Positions 45,719 through 54,856 are shown, numbered from the stretch's first letter. The stretch is DNA of 64,000 nucleotides from Erythrobacter sp. AP23 (GCF_001542855.1 NZ_LNBY01000017.1:1-64000), one strand, 5' to 3'. The notes: generated from the letters alone by a model not told the origin. Program-made: numbers and translations.

Positions 45719-47570
45719 GCACTTGAGCACAGCTACTGCGCCGGCTGGCTTTCTCGAATAGCAACGCAAACTCGACCGCGTTCCGCACGCCGAGCTTCTT
45801 GAAGATACTCGCTCTATGTGTCTCAACGGTGCGCGGGCTGATGTCCAGAATGCGCGCAATCTCCTTATTGCTATGACCATCGGCGATCTGGGCCGCGATA
45901 TCCCTCTCTCGCGAAGTCAACGAGGCAATCTGCGATCTGATATGTTCGACTTCGTCGATCCTGCGGCGAAGCTCGGCGGATCGAGCGATATGTTCGCCGA
46001 TCTTCCGAGCGAACCGCTTGATCGAGACCGGTTTCTCGACGAAATCGACGGCCCCGGCATTCATGGCGTCGACCGCAAGGCTGATTTCGCCGTGAGACGT
46101 CAAAATCACGACGGGAATTGCTTGCGCCGCGGGAGGAATCCTGTCGAGAACGCTCAGGCCATCCATCTCGGGCATGCGCATATCGAGGATGACGCAATCC
46201 GGCAGCTCGAACTCCAGACTTTCGAGGAAATCCGCACCGCTGCGAAATGGGCGGCAGGTAAACCCATGGCGTTCCAGACCCCGAACCAGAGTCTGCCTTA
46301 CTCCCGATTCGTCATCGACGATCGCCACGCGAGGCTTGGATTGTGGCTCCTCGGAGGGGAGTTCCGGTTCTGAGGACGATCTTTCCTCCACCTGAGTGTC
46401 GCCGTCCTGTAAGGAAGAGGCAATCAATGCGGCCGCTTCGTCGGCAGGCATGGGGCGTCCGGTCCAGTACCCCTGCAATTGGTCGCATCCTGCCTCCTGC
46501 AAAATCTGGGCGACGGTTTCCGTTTCCACCCGTTCCGCGGTGCACACGATGTCCGTCCGTTTAGCCAACTTGACGACGGCGCGCACGATTTCGGCCGCCC
46601 GCGCCTCGTGCTCCATTCGCGCGACGAAGCTCCCGTCGATCTTGATTTCCGAGAACGGGTAATCGGACAGCTGTTTGAGTGAAGAGAAACCGATTCCGAA
46701 GTCGTCGATAGCGATACCATATCCTGCGACACGCAGTTTGGTGAAGGACTTCAAAACGGCCTCATCTTCGGGCAGGCCCGACCGTTCGGTAACTTCGAAA
46801 ACGACCTGGGACGCCTCCAGGCCGTGCGCCTGGCGAAGTTGCTCGATCTTTTCGATCATGCCCGCCTGCTGGAAGAACTCCGGTTCGATATTGATCGAGA
46901 TGATCTGATTGCCAGGCAGTTCCATCGATGCCCAGGCGAAGCCCAGCTCAATCACGGTCGCCGTGAATTCGTTGATTCTTCCGAGACTTTGCAGCCTGGC
47001 GATGCAGTGTTCGGTTGGCAGGATGTCTCCTGCCGCATTGCGGAATCGTGCGAGCACCTCGAACCCGGCCAAATCCCGCGATTGCGACCAGACTTTCGGC
47101 TGAAAGTAAGGTTCCAGTGTCGCTTCGATCTGGGCGAATTCTTCGCGCGAACAGGTCAATGCTTCGGACGGTTCCGAAATCGGATCGCCGTCCTTGGTAA
47201 ATGCATCTGCCTTGAGCAGGCGTTCGAAATCGGCGTAGCTGAAGGGCTTCGGGAGGAGGCCGCCAATCCTGGCCCCGCTGTTGCCGAGCAACTTCCCCGC
47301 CGCTTCGAGGACCGGCGCATCGGCGCCGCTGGTGAGAAAAACGCGACCGTCGAACCGCAGGCTCTGCAATTCCTCGACGATGTCGATACCCCCGATGTCG
47401 GGCATGTGCAGATCGAGCAGAACGTCGGGAGACGACGCCATGTCCTTCAGTTCGGAAAAGAAGGCGCGGGGCTCGGCGAAGCCGTGAGCTTGAAATCCAG
47501 CCCTCACTGCGAACCGCTCGAACAGCGCAACCGCCTGAGGATTGTCGTCTAGAATGAATAATTGACGCAC
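45567..47570 (-). CDS. REC-EAL-REC-LuxR multidomain response regulator
   Basis: A 667-aa protein. It has REC1 (1-120; Asp53 in LLDLHMP), EAL phosphodiesterase (about 150-390), REC2 (about 412-530; Asp463 in LDMRMPEMDG) and a FixJ-type LuxR HTH (about 550-610). The EAL catalytic set looks intact: EVLARF (for EAL), Asn in SINIEPEF, Glu in FEVTERSG, IAIDDFGIGFSSL, Lys in EIKIDG, and the Glu in AERVET (usually AEGVET). It should hydrolyse c-di-GMP and bind DNA. About 50 residues past the HTH are encoded antisense to the kinase gene. GTG at 47570 with GGAAGG is chosen because REC1 begins there; an ATG at 47651 is longer. Confidence 0.88.
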   Translation of the reverse strand: MRQLFILDDNPQAVALFERFAVRAGFQAHGFAEPRAFFSELKDMASSPDVLLDLHMPDIGGIDIVEELQSLRFDGRVFLTSGADAPVLEAAGKLLGNSGARIGGLLPKPFSYADFERLLKADAFTKDGDPISEPSEALTCSREEFAQIEATLEPYFQPKVWSQSRDLAGFEVLARFRNAAGDILPTEHCIARLQSLGRINEFTATVIELGFAWASMELPGNQIISINIEPEFFQQAGMIEKIEQLRQAHGLEASQVVFEVTERSGLPEDEAVLKSFTKLRVAGYGIAIDDFGIGFSSLKQLSDYPFSEIKIDGSFVARMEHEARAAEIVRAVVKLAKRTDIVCTAERVETETVAQILQEAGCDQLQGYWTGRPMPADEAAALIASSLQDGDTQVEERSSSEPELPSEEPQSKPRVAIVDDESGVRQTLVRGLERHGFTCRPFRSGADFLESLEFELPDCVILDMRMPEMDGLSVLDRIPPAAQAIPVVILTSHGEISLAVDAMNAGAVDFVEKPVSIKRFARKIGEHIARSAELRRRIDEVEHIRSQIASLTSRERDIAAQIADGHSNKEIARILDISPRTVETHRASIFKKLGVRNAVEFALLFEKASRRSSCAQVLSGPLACSLLGKPPGQAPRAYKAWATEYPSVDRSLPEACPCWHSPKSAAP

Positions 47571-47752
47571 ATCACCTTCCGCAAGGGTGACCGCGCCGCT
47601 ATCACTCTTGCAGCTATAACGCAATCGCCGCTTGGCCGCCTGAGCGTGCATAACCTCATGGGAATTGGGACACCTTTTGCAGGGACCGGTGTCGTCGCTT
47701 ACCTAGATCGTAGTTATTTGCGGCGTGTTCCAGTCGAGGCCGCCGGCGAACT

Positions 47753-48328
47753 TCAGGTACTATTCGTCAGCGATGCGAGAGTGGGAATGGACATCGGCTT
47801 GTCGAGGGCGAAGCCCGCCTGATCGCCGTCCGTCCAGCGAACGGTTGCGTTTTCGAAAACCGCTCCGCCAATTTCGAGTGTCGAGAGGCAGCCCGTGGGG
47901 ACGGGTTCGGGCGTGGTGATGCAGAACCCCTTTTGCGCAATGTTTCTGGCGCTTCCGACGATACACCGCCCGCCGAAGTATACGGCTGCGGTTTCTTCGA
48001 ACGGAATGCGAACCGAACGATACGGGAAAGCGTCGGACGGGGCGATCTCGCAGGGCAATTCATTCTCCAGACCAAAGCGCGTCCCATCGACCCAGACGAC
48101 GTTTGCCGTGACAAACGGACGGCTGCCCCAGCGATATCGAACGGTCTCGCCTTTCGTAATCGGAATTTCGCCATCGAAGCCGCACCCGTAATCCGAGCAG
48201 TCCTTCATCGTCGCAGCGTAGGCCTTCCCCGCGATCTCGATGCAGGCGGGCCTGAAAGTTCGGATACTACGCTCGATCCGCCGCCGATCATGCTGCGGAT
48301 AGCATTGCAATTGCGATTGGTCCTGCAT
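47753..48328 (-). CDS. PilZ-domain c-di-GMP-binding protein (tandem PilZ-like)
   Basis: A 191-aa protein. The first PilZ unit shows an Arg-rich start (RRRIERSIR) and DCSDYGCGF, matching 'RxxxR...D/NxSxxG'. A second, less complete unit (RSVRIPF ... ARNIAQKGFCI) follows. It is probably a c-di-GMP effector. AAGGGGAG precedes the ATG at 48328, preferred over the ATG at 48391. It lies upstream of, and on the same strand as, the EAL-containing regulator (183-nt gap), which supports a light/c-di-GMP module with the LOV kinase. Confidence 0.85.
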   Translation of the reverse strand: MQDQSQLQCYPQHDRRRIERSIRTFRPACIEIAGKAYAATMKDCSDYGCGFDGEIPITKGETVRYRWGSRPFVTANVVWVDGTRFGLENELPCEIAPSDAFPYRSVRIPFEETAAVYFGGRCIVGSARNIAQKGFCITTPEPVPTGCLSTLEIGGAVFENATVRWTDGDQAGFALDKPMSIPTLASLTNST

Positions 48329-48533
48329 GTGTGAACTCCCCTTACTGCCCAGCACAATGGTCAGCCTGATTACTGTGGGGGGATTAAGCAAAACCCAAAT
48401 TGGTCGGTGGATTAACTCTATCGGTAGAGAAGGGAAACATTAACCATGACCAGACGACAAAGGGGCGGCCGCATCGCGCAGGCCGGGTAAGCCTAGCAAG
48501 GCAACCCGCCGGTCGGCTCGGACCGGACACCCC

Positions 48534-49433
48534 TCAATTGCTCGCTCGAAAATGCGTGACCAGCAGATCCGCGATCTTCGGCAGAAGCTGCTTCGGCAGC
48601 GCATGTCCGAGTTCGCCGATCTCCACGTGACGCGCTGTCGGGATCAGGTCGGCTATGTGCTGCCCATGCGGTGGCGGATTGAGCGGGTCCTGCCCGCCCT
48701 GGATCACGAGCGTCGGAACGTCGACCTGCGACAATTCGGCACCGCGGTGAAGCGGAACCGGCTCTGCGCGTGCGTGGGCAGTCGCGGGGGCCACCGTATC
48801 CGCATGGCGGATGGCTGCGCGTTCGCGGCGAGCGAAATCATCGGCATCGAAGCCTGCGATCTCCCCGTTCAGGGTGCGCCAGACCTCGACCCGCCGGGCG
48901 ACCTCTTCCGCCTCGGTCTCGCCCGGCGTGAACATGGCAGCCAGCTGCCGGACGACGTCCGGTGCCGGCCCGGGTAGCGGGCCTGGCGACGTCTCCCCGT
49001 TCATGGCCCGCATGTAAGCGTCGGCGAAATCGACATCGAGTGCTGCCGTCAGCATCAGCGTGAGCGAGCGCAGCCGCTCGGGCGCTTCGATCGCGAGAAG
49101 CTGGCCGATCGTGCCGCCCAACGACAGCCCGACCACATGCGCCCGGTCGATGCCATGCGCATCGAGGACGGTAAGCGCGTCGTCGGCAAGGTCCGCAATG
49201 GCATAAGGCGCCTCATCGAAGTCGCGAGTGGTCGAGCGCCCGGTGTCACGATGATCGTAGCGAATGACCCCAAAGCCGCCTTGGACAAGGCGCGAGACTA
49301 GTGCGTCCGGCCACATGGATCCGGGCGCATTGGCCCCGGCCACCAGCAGAACGGCATGATCGCCGATCTCGCCGAATGCTTCGCTCCACAGTTCGATGTT
49401 GCCATTTTGCGCAGTCTTGGTGCTGGGTTTCAT
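48534..49433 (-). CDS. Alpha/beta-fold hydrolase
   Basis: A 299-aa protein. The nucleophile elbow is GLSLGG (Ser), the oxyanion segment is LLVAGANAPGSMW, the acid position is in QGGQDPLNP, and the His in ELGHALP ends the triad. RYDHRDTGRS is typical of the aclacinomycin methylesterase/haloperoxidase-like group. GAGG lies before the ATG at 49433, and the frame upstream to 49625 is not needed. It follows the MarR gene on the same strand (73-nt gap) and is probably the last gene of that operon. The substrate is unknown. Confidence 0.87.
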   Translation of the reverse strand: MKPSTKTAQNGNIELWSEAFGEIGDHAVLLVAGANAPGSMWPDALVSRLVQGGFGVIRYDHRDTGRSTTRDFDEAPYAIADLADDALTVLDAHGIDRAHVVGLSLGGTIGQLLAIEAPERLRSLTLMLTAALDVDFADAYMRAMNGETSPGPLPGPAPDVVRQLAAMFTPGETEAEEVARRVEVWRTLNGEIAGFDADDFARRERAAIRHADTVAPATAHARAEPVPLHRGAELSQVDVPTLVIQGGQDPLNPPPHGQHIADLIPTARHVEIGELGHALPKQLLPKIADLLVTHFRASN

Positions 49434-49506
49434 GGGTCCCTCGTCCTCTCGCTTCTCTGGATTGGGGCGTATCTTCTCGAGGCCTTGCCGATGAGGCGAA
49501 TGGCCA

Positions 49507-49947
49507 TCAGCCGGTCTGCATTTCCCGTCCTGCGCGGCTGGTGATCGAGAAGTATTCGGGCAACAATTCGGCGAGTTTGGCCCTGCCAGCATCGAGCAGA
49601 ACCGCCTCGAGCGCGCGCGCATCATCTTCCACTGCGCCGATCCCGATGTACCCTTCGCGTTTCAGGCCCTTCAGCGTCGTCGTCAATACCGGGCGCGATA
49701 TGTCGATCCTTTCGCGGATTTCGGGGCCGGTCAATCGTCCACCTTCGCGCTCCAGCACGATGAGGATGAGAAACCGGGTCTGCGACAGGCCGTGCCGCGA
49801 GAAGAGCTGTTCCAGATCGCGCAGCAGAAAGCTGGCGTGTTGCAGCGTTTCAAGCGCGCGCCGCGTGGCCGGCTTGTCCATTTCGGGATAGCGGCTGGCA
49901 TAGGCCGACATGATCGCATCGCTGGGCAATTCTTTCAGAAGGAACAT
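49507..49947 (-). CDS. MarR-family transcriptional regulator
   Basis: A 146-aa protein. The winged helix is recognisable: LSQTRFLILIVLEREGGRLTGPEIRERIDISRPVLTTTLKGLKREGYI appears in blocks, followed by a beta-wing (DDARALEAVLLDAGRAKL). It lies nine nt after the isochorismatase-like gene and before an alpha/beta hydrolase gene. The 14-bp palindrome at 50693-50706, ahead of the operon, is the likely target (autoregulation). Confidence 0.85.
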   Translation of the reverse strand: MFLLKELPSDAIMSAYASRYPEMDKPATRRALETLQHASFLLRDLEQLFSRHGLSQTRFLILIVLEREGGRLTGPEIRERIDISRPVLTTTLKGLKREGYIGIGAVEDDARALEAVLLDAGRAKLAELLPEYFSITSRAGREMQTG

Positions 49948-49956
49948 CGCCAGCGC

Positions 49957-50676
49957 TCACCCTTGAGTCCCCGCCATCATGGCGATGAGGGTATCGCTGC
50001 TGATGCCCGCGCCGAAATGGTGCAGCACATGCTCCTCGAAATAGGCGTTCTGGTGGTCCTCGAAGGCGCCCACCCCATCGGTCACGACATAGGCGTTGTA
50101 GCCGAGATCATGCGCTTGGCGCAGCGAGGATTCGACGCAGACATGCGTCGCGAAGCCAAGGAAAACGACCGTGTTGATGTCGTTATTGCGCAGAAAGGCA
50201 TCGAGCGTGGAATTGGTGAGCACGCTCGCCCCGCTGCGGCCGACGGTCACGAATTCGTCGGTTCGGGGCGTGAAGGCGACCGGGAAATTCGAACCGTCGC
50301 CGGTCCAGGTGCCGGCATTCTGGATCGCCCGACGCAGGCCGAGGGCATCTTCGACCGGGCCGAAGATCCGGTAGGCGCGATCACCGCGCAGATCGAGGGG
50401 GGCGTGAGCAACCGTCCAGCGCGCCTCGCGTGCGGCCTGGAGCACGCGCGCGCCATTTTCGATTGCCGATTGAAACTGCGCTTCGTCCCTGACCAGCAAT
50501 TCCCTCAGCGTACCGTCGGGTGCGACCCACTCGTTCTGGAATTCGATGAAGACGAGCGCTGTCCGCTCCTTGTCTAGCGATGGCGGATTTGCGGGCGCTT
50601 CGGCAACTGCGGACACGGCGAAACCTCCAAGAGAGATGATAAACAGGAACGAGCGAACGGAACGAAGAAGGGTCAT
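49957..50676 (-). CDS. Exported isochorismatase-like hydrolase with altered catalytic positions
   Basis: A 239-aa protein. It has a signal peptide at about 1-25 (SFLFIISLGGFAVSAVA). The isochorismatase fold has the Cys nucleophile in THVCVESS. The expected catalytic Asp of the 'hIDhQND' motif is Glu here (FIEFQNEW), and the region of the catalytic Lys reads TVGRSG, so two of three triad positions differ from the canonical form; a subgroup with these features may exist. AAGGGAG lies before the ATG at 50676. It is the first gene of the operon with marR. Periplasmic location is unusual for the family. Confidence 0.8.
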   Translation of the reverse strand: MTLLRSVRSFLFIISLGGFAVSAVAEAPANPPSLDKERTALVFIEFQNEWVAPDGTLRELLVRDEAQFQSAIENGARVLQAAREARWTVAHAPLDLRGDRAYRIFGPVEDALGLRRAIQNAGTWTGDGSNFPVAFTPRTDEFVTVGRSGASVLTNSTLDAFLRNNDINTVVFLGFATHVCVESSLRQAHDLGYNAYVVTDGVGAFEDHQNAYFEEHVLHHFGAGISSDTLIAMMAGTQG

Positions 50677-50692
50677 CGGTTGCTCCCTTTAT

Positions 50693-50706
50693 GTTAGCTA
50701 CCTAAC
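50693..50706. promoter_or_regulatory. MarR-type palindromic operator
   Basis: The sequence gttagctacctaac (5-bp arms gttag/ctaac around ctac) lies 16 nt upstream of the isochorismatase-like ATG, so it covers the likely promoter or leader. Its size and AT-rich arms fit MarR sites. The assignment is by proximity to the MarR gene in the same operon. Confidence 0.55.
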
Positions 50707-50820
50707 GATAAATTCAGGGGTGGGTTCCTGTCAACCGCGCTTTGAGACCATAGGGAAAGGATCGCTAAATCAGGGGGGAAGGCGGTCCGTGGTGTCAATG
50801 CGACGCTAGAAGGATCGCCA

Positions 50821-51741
50821 TCAATCGACATTCGCACCAGGCGGTCCGGCCTTCCATCGCTCTACCAGAAAATCGATGAACGCCCGCGTCTTGCGCGCAA
50901 GGATCGGCCGGTCGGGGAAGACGATCCAAACGTGCGCAGGCTGGGGTCTAAACGCCGGCAAGACCTCGACCAGCCGTTCGCTCCTCAAATCCTCGTCGAC
51001 CAGAAACCCGGCGAGCAGCGCGATCCCGGCACCATCCAGCGCGGCTTGGCGCAGCATCACGGCGTTGTCGGCGGCGAGCTTGGGGCGGACGGGAATCTCG
51101 ACCTCGCGGGACGATTCCGACAATTTCCAGACCGGACCCGCCGCCAGGGGACTGAAATGCAGGAGGTCGTGCTTTGCCAAGTCCGACGGGACATTCACTT
51201 CAGGGGCGCGGGCCAGATATTCGGGAGCCGCACACAAGTACCTTGGGATCTCGGCCAGGCGACGCGCTTTCAGGCCAGCCCCGCTCGCGAACACACCGAT
51301 GCGGATCGCGGCATCGAACCGGTCTTCGACCAGGTCGATGTAATCGTCCGATACGCTCAATTCCAATTCGATACCCGGATGCGCGCGCCTGAAATCGGCC
51401 AGCAACGGTCCGATCGCGATCTGACCGAACGAAGTCGGCAGGGCCAGGCGCAAGACGCCCGTGGGCTCGGCCGAAAATCGCGCGACCATGGCCTCCGCGT
51501 CGGCCAGGCGCGACAGCAGATCCTGCGCATGCGGCAAGAGCGCGGCGCCCGCCTCGGTGAGCGTCACCGATCTGGTGTGCCTGTGAAACAGGGGAGTGCC
51601 AAGCGAGGCCTCGAGCGCCTTTATCCGTCGACTGAGGACCGAGGGGTGCAATTGCAGCGCCTCCGCGGCGCGCGCGAAGCTCAGGTTCGCCGCAACGGCA
51701 CAAAACTCCGTCAGGGCTTGGGTGGAAAGCGAGGAGGGCAT
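50821..51741 (-). CDS. LysR-family transcriptional regulator
   Basis: A 306-aa protein. The N-terminal winged HTH (FCAVAANLSFARAAEALQLHPSVLSRRIKALEASLGTPLFHR in blocks) and the effector domain from about residue 90 (LRLALPTSFGQIAIGPLLADFRRAHPGIELELSVSD) are complete. It is divergent from the SMP-30-like gene with 98 nt between, the usual LysR arrangement, and so it probably controls that gene. The inducer is unknown. Confidence 0.92.
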   Translation of the reverse strand: MPSSLSTQALTEFCAVAANLSFARAAEALQLHPSVLSRRIKALEASLGTPLFHRHTRSVTLTEAGAALLPHAQDLLSRLADAEAMVARFSAEPTGVLRLALPTSFGQIAIGPLLADFRRAHPGIELELSVSDDYIDLVEDRFDAAIRIGVFASGAGLKARRLAEIPRYLCAAPEYLARAPEVNVPSDLAKHDLLHFSPLAAGPVWKLSESSREVEIPVRPKLAADNAVMLRQAALDGAGIALLAGFLVDEDLRSERLVEVLPAFRPQPAHVWIVFPDRPILARKTRAFIDFLVERWKAGPPGANVD

Positions 51742-51762
51742 TGATGCCTCTTATGCAATTAT

Positions 51763-51778
51763 TGGTGCCCAAACACCA
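51763..51778. promoter_or_regulatory. LysR-type inverted repeat in divergent promoter region
   Basis: The sequence tggtgcccaaacacca has perfect 5-bp arms tggtg/cacca around six bases, and T51763 to A51775 fits the T-N11-A LysR box. It lies 22 nt from the lysR start and 62 nt from the SMP-30 start. Confidence 0.55.
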
Positions 51779-51839
51779 CTTTATTTCCACAATGGCACCC
51801 ATCCATATTGGAGGCAGCCATTCACGCAAGGACCGAAGC

Positions 51840-52937
51840 ATGCGCAATTCAGCTCCGATGGATCGTCCCGCCAAGCGACTCGACCCGTCCGCCCGACGTG
51901 CTCTCACAGCTTGTCTTCCCGCAGCGCTGTTCATGCTGGCGGCGCCACCAAGTGCTCATGCACGCGATGGTTCCTCGCCTGATTACGGCGCAAATACCGG
52001 CACGGCTTTCGCCGCCATGGAGCATTCCCTGCGTGCCGCGATCGACACAAAACATACCATCACGCTCCCGCCCCGGGTCGAATGGCCCAATGGCATCGCT
52101 TTCGATGGCGAGGGTCGCTTGCTCGTCGGCGCAATCACCGCGCCGGTCATCGCCCGGTTCGAGAGCGGCGCCTGGACGGAGATAGACGTGGCGGCTCCCG
52201 GCATCTTCTCGGTGACGAGCCTGACCCATGATCCCCGACGCAATCTCGTCTGGGGCACTTCGCCGGCATTTCTCGACGAAGATTCCGACCAGCAGCACGG
52301 CCTATATGCGCTTGAGGGCGAGGAGCTCGGGCTGGTCAGGTTTCTGCGACTGCCCGACGACGGTTTCGCCAATGACACCGAAATGGCCTTCGATGGCCGG
52401 TTGCTCGTGACCGACAGCGTGAACGGCCGAATTCTGGCCTATGATTGGGAGCGCGATGCCTTCGAGGTCCTGGTGGAGGACGAGCGTCTGAAGCCGCTCA
52501 ACCGTGTTGGCGCGGCGGGGGTCGCCGTGGATCCGCAAGGGCGCGTCTATGTGGCCAATTTCGAGACGGGAGCATTGCTCATTCTGGCCGACGGTGCGCT
52601 GCGCCCGATCGCACTGGCCCGCCCACTCGAGAACCCGGACGGGCTTGCGCTGACAGAGGACGGCGCCCTGCTGGTGGCGGAAGGCGCAGTGCAAAGCGGC
52701 AATGGGCGACTACTGCGCATTCCCGAGCCATCCGCGCCGGGGCCCCGCCCGGTCGAAACGGCAAGCGAGCGTATCGAATCGCCGGTGAATCTGGCGGTTG
52801 GCCCGGACGGTGTGGCCTATGTCACCGAATCCCGCATCCGGCGGAAGATCGGACCCGATCCGACCGAGGCAAGGCCGTATGATTTTCGCGTCATCGTGAG
52901 CGAGCTGGCGGCGGACGCCGGGCAAAGCTCCGAGTGA
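51840..52937 (+). CDS. Exported SMP-30/gluconolactonase-like beta-propeller protein
   Basis: A 365-aa protein. It has a signal peptide (about 1-42: RRALTACLPAALFMLAAPPSAHA). Six-bladed propeller segments follow: WPNGIAFDGEGRLLVGAI, DTEMAFDGRLLVTDSVNGRI, GVAVDPQGRVYVANFETG, NPDGLALTEDGALLVAEGA and VNLAVGPDGVAYVTES. These match SMP-30/strictosidine-synthase-like lactonases, which need a Ca2+ site. The substrate is unknown. AAGGA lies before the ATG at 51840; the frame open to 51741 crosses the divergent promoter. Confidence 0.85.
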   Translation: MRNSAPMDRPAKRLDPSARRALTACLPAALFMLAAPPSAHARDGSSPDYGANTGTAFAAMEHSLRAAIDTKHTITLPPRVEWPNGIAFDGEGRLLVGAITAPVIARFESGAWTEIDVAAPGIFSVTSLTHDPRRNLVWGTSPAFLDEDSDQQHGLYALEGEELGLVRFLRLPDDGFANDTEMAFDGRLLVTDSVNGRILAYDWERDAFEVLVEDERLKPLNRVGAAGVAVDPQGRVYVANFETGALLILADGALRPIALARPLENPDGLALTEDGALLVAEGAVQSGNGRLLRIPEPSAPGPRPVETASERIESPVNLAVGPDGVAYVTESRIRRKIGPDPTEARPYDFRVIVSELAADAGQSSE

Positions 52938-52953
52938 TCGCTCGAACGAGCGA
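52938..52953. repeat. Perfect palindrome between convergent genes
   Basis: The sequence tcgctcg-aa-cgagcga has 7-bp arms and sits in the 25-nt gap between the SMP-30 and nitronate monooxygenase stop codons. It could be a bidirectional terminator hairpin, but the 2-nt loop and lack of a T-run make that weak. Confidence 0.35.
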
Positions 52954-52962
52954 AGCCTGCTC

Positions 52963-54054
52963 TTATCGCCGGGACCGAGCCGCCGACAAATGCTCCCTCG
53001 CCGCCTGCCATAGATTTTCGACCAGGTCGCCGGCCGGACCTTCGCCCGCCAATCCGCCCGACTGGCCTGACCATGCCTGCATACGATCGATATCGTCATC
53101 GTCGCGTGCTGCGGCGGTCATGGGCTGGGTCAGGAGGCGTTGCCAGGGATAGGCTGCCGGTTGCGGCGCATCGGGCCGAGCGGCAGTGCGGGCGAAGGCC
53201 GTATCGATGGCGCGCCCGGCCCGGCCCGTAAAGGCTCGCGTGAGGATCGTTTCCTCGGGCAATGCCCGGCCGATCGCATCCTTCCAGGAAGAAGGGATGG
53301 CGCTTTCGGTGCAGCGCAGAAAGCCGGTGCCGATCTGGACGGCGGACGCGCCGAGCATGAAGGCGGCGGCAATTCCGCGACCATCGGCAATGCCGCCGGT
53401 TGCCACGACCGGCACGTCCACAGCATCGACGATACTGGGCAGGAGCGACGACAGGCCCACCTGGGTCGCCTCTGCCGCGCTTTGATCGAAAGTGCCGCGA
53501 TGGCCACCGGCCTCCATCCCTTGCGCCACTATGACGTCGGCGCCCGCCTGCGCCGCTTCTTTCGCTTCGGCGACCGTCGTCACGCTTGCCATCCAGGGAA
53601 TGCCGGCCGCCTTCAACTTCGCTACGAATTCGGCAGGAAAGACGCCCATGATCGAAGAGATTGCCGCGGGCCGTCCCGCGAGCATGGCTTCGCATTGCGC
53701 AGCGAAGTCTGGCAGCGGTGACGGCAGAGGGTCCGGTGCAGGCGTATCGCACCAGCGCGACAGAAAATGGCGCCATTCCGCTTCGCGATCCGGTTCCGGG
53801 CGCGGCGCCGTTTCCGGGATCCAGACATTGAGCTGGAAGGCGCTGCCAGCCGCCGAGCGCACTTCATCGGCCCATGCCGCGATCTGCTCGGGCTGCATCA
53901 TGAGGCATCCGGCTGCGCCCCATCCGCCCGCCTTCATGATCGCGATCGACAAGGCGGGCGGACATGCGCCGGCCATCGGGGCCAGCATTACCGGGAACTG
54001 GCCACCGAAACGTTCGCAAAAGCGATTGCCGCGTGTGATGGGATCGACATCCAT
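52963..54054 (-). CDS. Nitronate monooxygenase / NPD-type flavoprotein
   Basis: A 363-aa protein. The FMN TIM-barrel shows FPVMLAPMAGACPPALSIAIMKAGGWGAAG (start of barrel), the AGADVIVAQGMEAGGHRG phosphate-binding region with the conserved catalytic-type His, VPVVATGGIADGRGIAAAFMLGASAVQIGTGFL, and the late TRAFTGRAGRAI motif. It is predicted to oxidise nitronates (for example propionate 3-nitronate) to aldehyde and nitrite; some homologues are enoyl reductases. The ATG at 54054 is chosen where similarity starts; the RBS is weak. It lies 31 nt after the SDR gene on the same strand. Confidence 0.87.
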   Translation of the reverse strand: MDVDPITRGNRFCERFGGQFPVMLAPMAGACPPALSIAIMKAGGWGAAGCLMMQPEQIAAWADEVRSAAGSAFQLNVWIPETAPRPEPDREAEWRHFLSRWCDTPAPDPLPSPLPDFAAQCEAMLAGRPAAISSIMGVFPAEFVAKLKAAGIPWMASVTTVAEAKEAAQAGADVIVAQGMEAGGHRGTFDQSAAEATQVGLSSLLPSIVDAVDVPVVATGGIADGRGIAAAFMLGASAVQIGTGFLRCTESAIPSSWKDAIGRALPEETILTRAFTGRAGRAIDTAFARTAARPDAPQPAAYPWQRLLTQPMTAAARDDDDIDRMQAWSGQSGGLAGEGPAGDLVENLWQAAREHLSAARSRR

Positions 54055-54085
54055 GAGGGCAGATGCGCGGATCGTCGGCCCGTCG

Positions 54086-54856
54086 TCAACCGCGCTGCCC
54101 GGGAATGGTGTACCCGCCGTCGACCAGGATCGCCTGACCGGTGATATTCGACGCTCGGTCGGAAAGCAGGAAGGCGGCCAATTGCGCGGCTTCCTCCGGC
54201 GTTCCCATCCGGCCGATGGGGTGGGCCTTGCCGAAGGCGTCCAGCACCGCCTCGTCATGGTCGAAGGCAATGCGCGTCATCTCGGTATCGATGCCGCCGG
54301 GATTGATGTTGTTTATCCGGATCCCGAGCGGTGCGAGCTCCAGTGCGGCGGCGCGCAGCAACCCGTCCATGCCGGCTTTGCTCGCGGAGTATACGGTAGA
54401 TCCGGGCAGCGCGCCGAAGGCGAGCCATGACGAGGTGTTGACGATCGCGCCGCCGCCCTGGTCTTTCATTGTCCGAGCCTGCGCGCGCATCGACATCCAG
54501 ATGGATTTCAGGTTGGTGTCGAGCGTGGAGTCCCAGTCCGCTTCGGACTGCTCCAGCATCGGTGAAAAATTGCCGATCGTCCCCGCATTATTGAAGGCGA
54601 AATCGAAGCGCCCGAAAGCGTTCGCAGTTTCCGTCACGATCCGCTCGTGATCTTCGGATCGTGTCACATCGGCGATCACGGCGATGGCTTCGCCGCCCGC
54701 GTCCTCGATACTCTCGACCAATTCCTCGAGCCGGTCCCTGCGCCGCGCAACCAGTGCCACCTTCGCGCCTTCGCGGGCGAACAGCTTGCCTGCTGCCGCA
54801 CCGATGCCGGAGCTGGCACCGATGATTGCCCCGCACTTGTTCTCTAGTAACGCCAT
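54086..54856 (-). CDS. Short-chain dehydrogenase/reductase
   Basis: A 256-aa classical SDR. The cofactor motif GASSGIG is at about 13-19, the NNAG motif at about 89-92, and the catalytic Ser-Tyr-x-x-x-Lys runs in NTSSWLAF...VYSASKAG. The C-terminal NITGQAILVDGGYTIPG is typical. ARRRD after strand beta-2 favours NADP(H). The substrate is unknown. It is co-directional with, and just upstream of, the nitronate monooxygenase gene. Confidence 0.9.
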   Translation of the reverse strand: MALLENKCGAIIGASSGIGAAAGKLFAREGAKVALVARRRDRLEELVESIEDAGGEAIAVIADVTRSEDHERIVTETANAFGRFDFAFNNAGTIGNFSPMLEQSEADWDSTLDTNLKSIWMSMRAQARTMKDQGGGAIVNTSSWLAFGALPGSTVYSASKAGMDGLLRAAALELAPLGIRINNINPGGIDTEMTRIAFDHDEAVLDAFGKAHPIGRMGTPEEAAQLAAFLLSDRASNITGQAILVDGGYTIPGQRG

